This document shows, piece by piece, positions 62,746 to 64,000 of a DNA stretch of 64,000 bases (position 1 is the stretch's first letter; every line of letters begins with the position of its first letter). Below the pieces are notes generated by a model. It had not been told where the DNA came from. It made no database searches and worked only from the letters and a program-made list of their open reading frames with translations. Source of the DNA: Gracilibacillus alcaliphilus (GTDB taxonomy: Bacteria; Bacillota; Bacilli; Bacillales; Amphibacillaceae); the NCBI RefSeq assembly GCF_016909015.1, contig NZ_JAFBFA010000009.1:62001-126000 (forward strand), read 5' to 3'. The translations under genes and the position numbers were made by a program.

Positions 62746-62817
62746 GGTATTTCCCCCATCTAGATCTGTTGTCAGCCGCTCAAAGGCTAACTTATTACCT
62801 TGATAGTTTCTTTTGTT

Positions 62818-63543
62818 TTATTTGTTTAATAAAGAAGCCGCATCTTCATCTACAATCACAATAGCATTCTTACATTCTCGAAGAATACTTGCGGGACAAT
62901 CAGGCGAAATTTCTCCTTCAATTAAATCCTTAACAGCTTGTGCTTTATGCTTACCAGATACTAATAATAATACTGTTTCTGCTTCGGCTATTTCTTTAAG
63001 TCCTAGTGTCAGCATTTCTGTTGGCGCTTCTTCACGCGTGATTCCATACTCTTTCATGGTTGATTGGATAGTTGATTCATGGTGCTGTGCTAAGAACATC
63101 GTTGTATCGAAAGGTGTACCAGGTTCATTGGCTCCTAAATGCGCATTGGTACCTAATCCTAGTAATTGAATGTCTCTAGGATAATTTTCTAATAGTTCTT
63201 TATATCGTTTAATTTCACTTTCTGCATCTTCTGTAGAGCCATCCATTAAAAAGATATTTTTAGGTTGTTGCTCGATTAAATCAAACAATCTTTTGTGCAT
63301 GAAATTTCTGACAGTGTAAACCGCATCTTTTGGACCCATATATTCATCCAAGCTCATAATGGTGGTGTTACTTATATCTAATCCTTGATTGATTTCTTCT
63401 ACAAGATGCTGAAATAAGCCTTTTGGTGTGCCTCCTGTATTTAAAGATACAACTGGTGATTCTTTTGTTTCGATTACTTTCTTGATTAGTTCAAATCCTT
63501 TTTTCGACATTTCTTCATAGTCTTTTACATAAATTACTTCCAT
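62818..63543 (-). CDS. NagB-like glucosamine/galactosamine-6-phosphate isomerase, Asn variant 2
   Basis: 241 residues from the ATG at 63543; the in-frame GTG at 63552 overlaps the 3' arm of an upstream hairpin. Paralogue of the 50268 protein. Catalytic-base Asp66 (SLDEY), His135 and Glu140 in GTNAHLGANEPG; the relay Asp is Asn133 and the following Gly is Ala. Situated between PTS EIICB and the M20 gene, so it should act on the phosphorylated product of the PTS. Its strong ribosome binding site is separated from the start codon by a 25-base hairpin. Confidence 0.82.
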   Translation of the reverse strand: MEVIYVKDYEEMSKKGFELIKKVIETKESPVVSLNTGGTPKGLFQHLVEEINQGLDISNTTIMSLDEYMGPKDAVYTVRNFMHKRLFDLIEQQPKNIFLMDGSTEDAESEIKRYKELLENYPRDIQLLGLGTNAHLGANEPGTPFDTTMFLAQHHESTIQSTMKEYGITREEAPTEMLTLGLKEIAEAETVLLLVSGKHKAQAVKDLIEGEISPDCPASILRECKNAIVIVDEDAASLLNK

Positions 63544-63549
63544 AATATT

Positions 63550-63574
63550 CACTAAAATATGCTGTATTTTAGTG
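63550..63574 (-). promoter_or_regulatory. Hairpin between ribosome binding site and start codon of NagB-like gene
   Basis: CACTAAAATA (63550-63559) and TATTTTAGTG (63565-63574) form a perfect 10-bp stem around five bases. The sequence AAAGGAGGGG (63580-63589) is five bases before it on the transcript, and the ATG is six bases after. Folded, the hairpin brings the ribosome binding site within about 11 bases of the start; unfolded, the distance is 36. It could equally be a DNA operator for ROK repressor 2. Confidence 0.65.
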
Positions 63575-63638
63575 ATTTTCCCCTCCTTTATAAATGTAAT
63601 GGAAATTATTTCGAGTCAGCACGTAAACTTCCAATATC

Positions 63639-64000
63639 TTAGTTATTTTTCACTGCGCTTTTGAGTGCGCGAGCAGCTTGTTCTACTTTTGCTCCATAGA
63701 CGATTTGAATATTGTTTTTATCGATTACTACAATTCCCATCGAGCCTGTTTTCTTCACTAACTTTTCATCCACTAAGCTTGTATCCTCTAGTACTAAGCG
63801 AAGCCTTGATATACAGTTATCAATGTCAGTAATGTTTTCTTTACCGCCTATCGCTTCCATAATTTGAACACCTAAGTCACTTGTACTGCTTGTGCTTGCA
63901 GAAGAATCCCCAGAAGTGTCATCATCAGATGAGTCACTATCCTCTCTTCCTGGTGTCTTAATATTAAATTTCTCAATTACATATTTGAATACGAAATAGT
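63639..64000 (-). CDS. PTS EIICB component (glucose/N-acetylglucosamine type), C-terminal part
   Basis: Only the last ~120 codons are in the window; the frame is open to the edge. The visible part ends the membrane EIIC domain (YFVFKYVIEKFNIKTPGRED), continues through an acidic Ser/Asp/Thr-rich linker of about 30 residues and finishes with a complete EIIB domain. Its phosphorylated Cys lies in DIDNCISRLRL. GlcNAc- and glucose-type PTS permeases share this layout. The neighbouring NagB-like gene favours an amino sugar. No fused EIIA follows; the separate EIIA at 60789 would fill that role. Confidence 0.88.
   Translation of the reverse strand, partial: YFVFKYVIEKFNIKTPGREDSDSSDDDTSGDSSASTSSTSDLGVQIMEAIGGKENITDIDNCISRLRLVLEDTSLVDEKLVKKTGSMGIVVIDKNNIQIVYGAKVEQAARALKSAVKNN

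Noticed and set aside
5369..63169. Many medium-length frames opposite or inside confident genes
   Set aside because: They overlap domain-bearing genes in other frames, lack ribosome binding sites and show no domain of their own.
1..64000. CRISPR arrays, rRNA or tRNA genes, prophage modules
   Set aside because: No regularly spaced repeats, no rRNA-like or tRNA-like sequence and no phage structural genes were found on either strand.

Overview
The window reads as chromosome of a low-GC, spore-former-type Firmicute of the Bacillaceae, probably a salt-tolerant soil or plant-litter genus near Gracilibacillus, Amphibacillus or Oceanobacillus. The grounds are AT-rich intergenic DNA, strong AGGAGG ribosome binding sites, frequent TTG/GTG starts, an S-box, YesM/YesN two-component pairs, lipoprotein solute-binding proteins and B. 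subtilis-like families (RpiA, CvfB, Dps, PadR). The genus is an inference. Most genes lie on the minus strand, and the theme is carbohydrate scavenging.

Region by region: 1-5.3 kb is a patchwork of a partial epimerase, a dead IS30 transposase, dps, a secreted endonuclease/exonuclease/phosphatase-family protein, a PadR operon with a tandem-repeat promoter, a histidinol-phosphatase relic and an XRE regulator. 5.4-16.7 kb is sugar locus 1: YesM/YesN pair, ABC transporter and two tandem-duplicated FAD-dependent oxidoreductases. 16.8-19.2 kb is a complete SAM-I riboswitch attenuator driving an SDR dehydrogenase and a MetT-type transporter. 19.5-21.5 kb is a MarR regulon (NmrA-like plus DUF1772) with duplicated operators. 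21.8-32.4 kb is sugar locus 2: one long operon of ABC transporter, FAD oxidoreductase, YesM/YesN and a second FAD oxidoreductase. 32.6-39.9 kb holds rpiA, a metallophosphoesterase joined out of frame to a beheaded Gfo/Idh/MocA gene, a second metallophosphoesterase, a GH18 chitinase-like enzyme, and cvfB behind a long structured leader with a terminator. 40-48.7 kb is sugar locus 3: GH127-type glycosidase, ABC transporter, YesN/YesM. 49.2-57.6 kb is an amino-sugar-like operon: ABC transporter, Gfo/Idh/MocA, TIM-barrel isomerase, M81 peptidase, NagB-like isomerase, ROK kinase. 57.9-64 kb holds two paralogous ROK repressors and a PTS locus (split EIIA, M20 amidohydrolase, NagB-like protein, EIICB).

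Working together: four ABC importers (none with its own ATPase) and one PTS bring in oligosaccharides or amino sugars. Three YesM/YesN systems sense extracellular ligands, and a CcpA-like site lies upstream of each of those operons. Oxidoreductases, GH127 and Gfo/Idh/MocA enzymes process the cargo. The most suggestive part is the 49-64 kb region. Two independent importers are each coupled to a NagB-like enzyme in which the canonical relay aspartate is asparagine, and to an unusual metallo-amidohydrolase (M81 or M20), with no NagA in view. This could be a pathway for non-standard N-substituted amino sugars. The other candidate novelties are the cvfB leader RNA, the S-box-controlled SDR, and a NagB-like gene whose ribosome binding site is separated from its start codon by a perfect hairpin.
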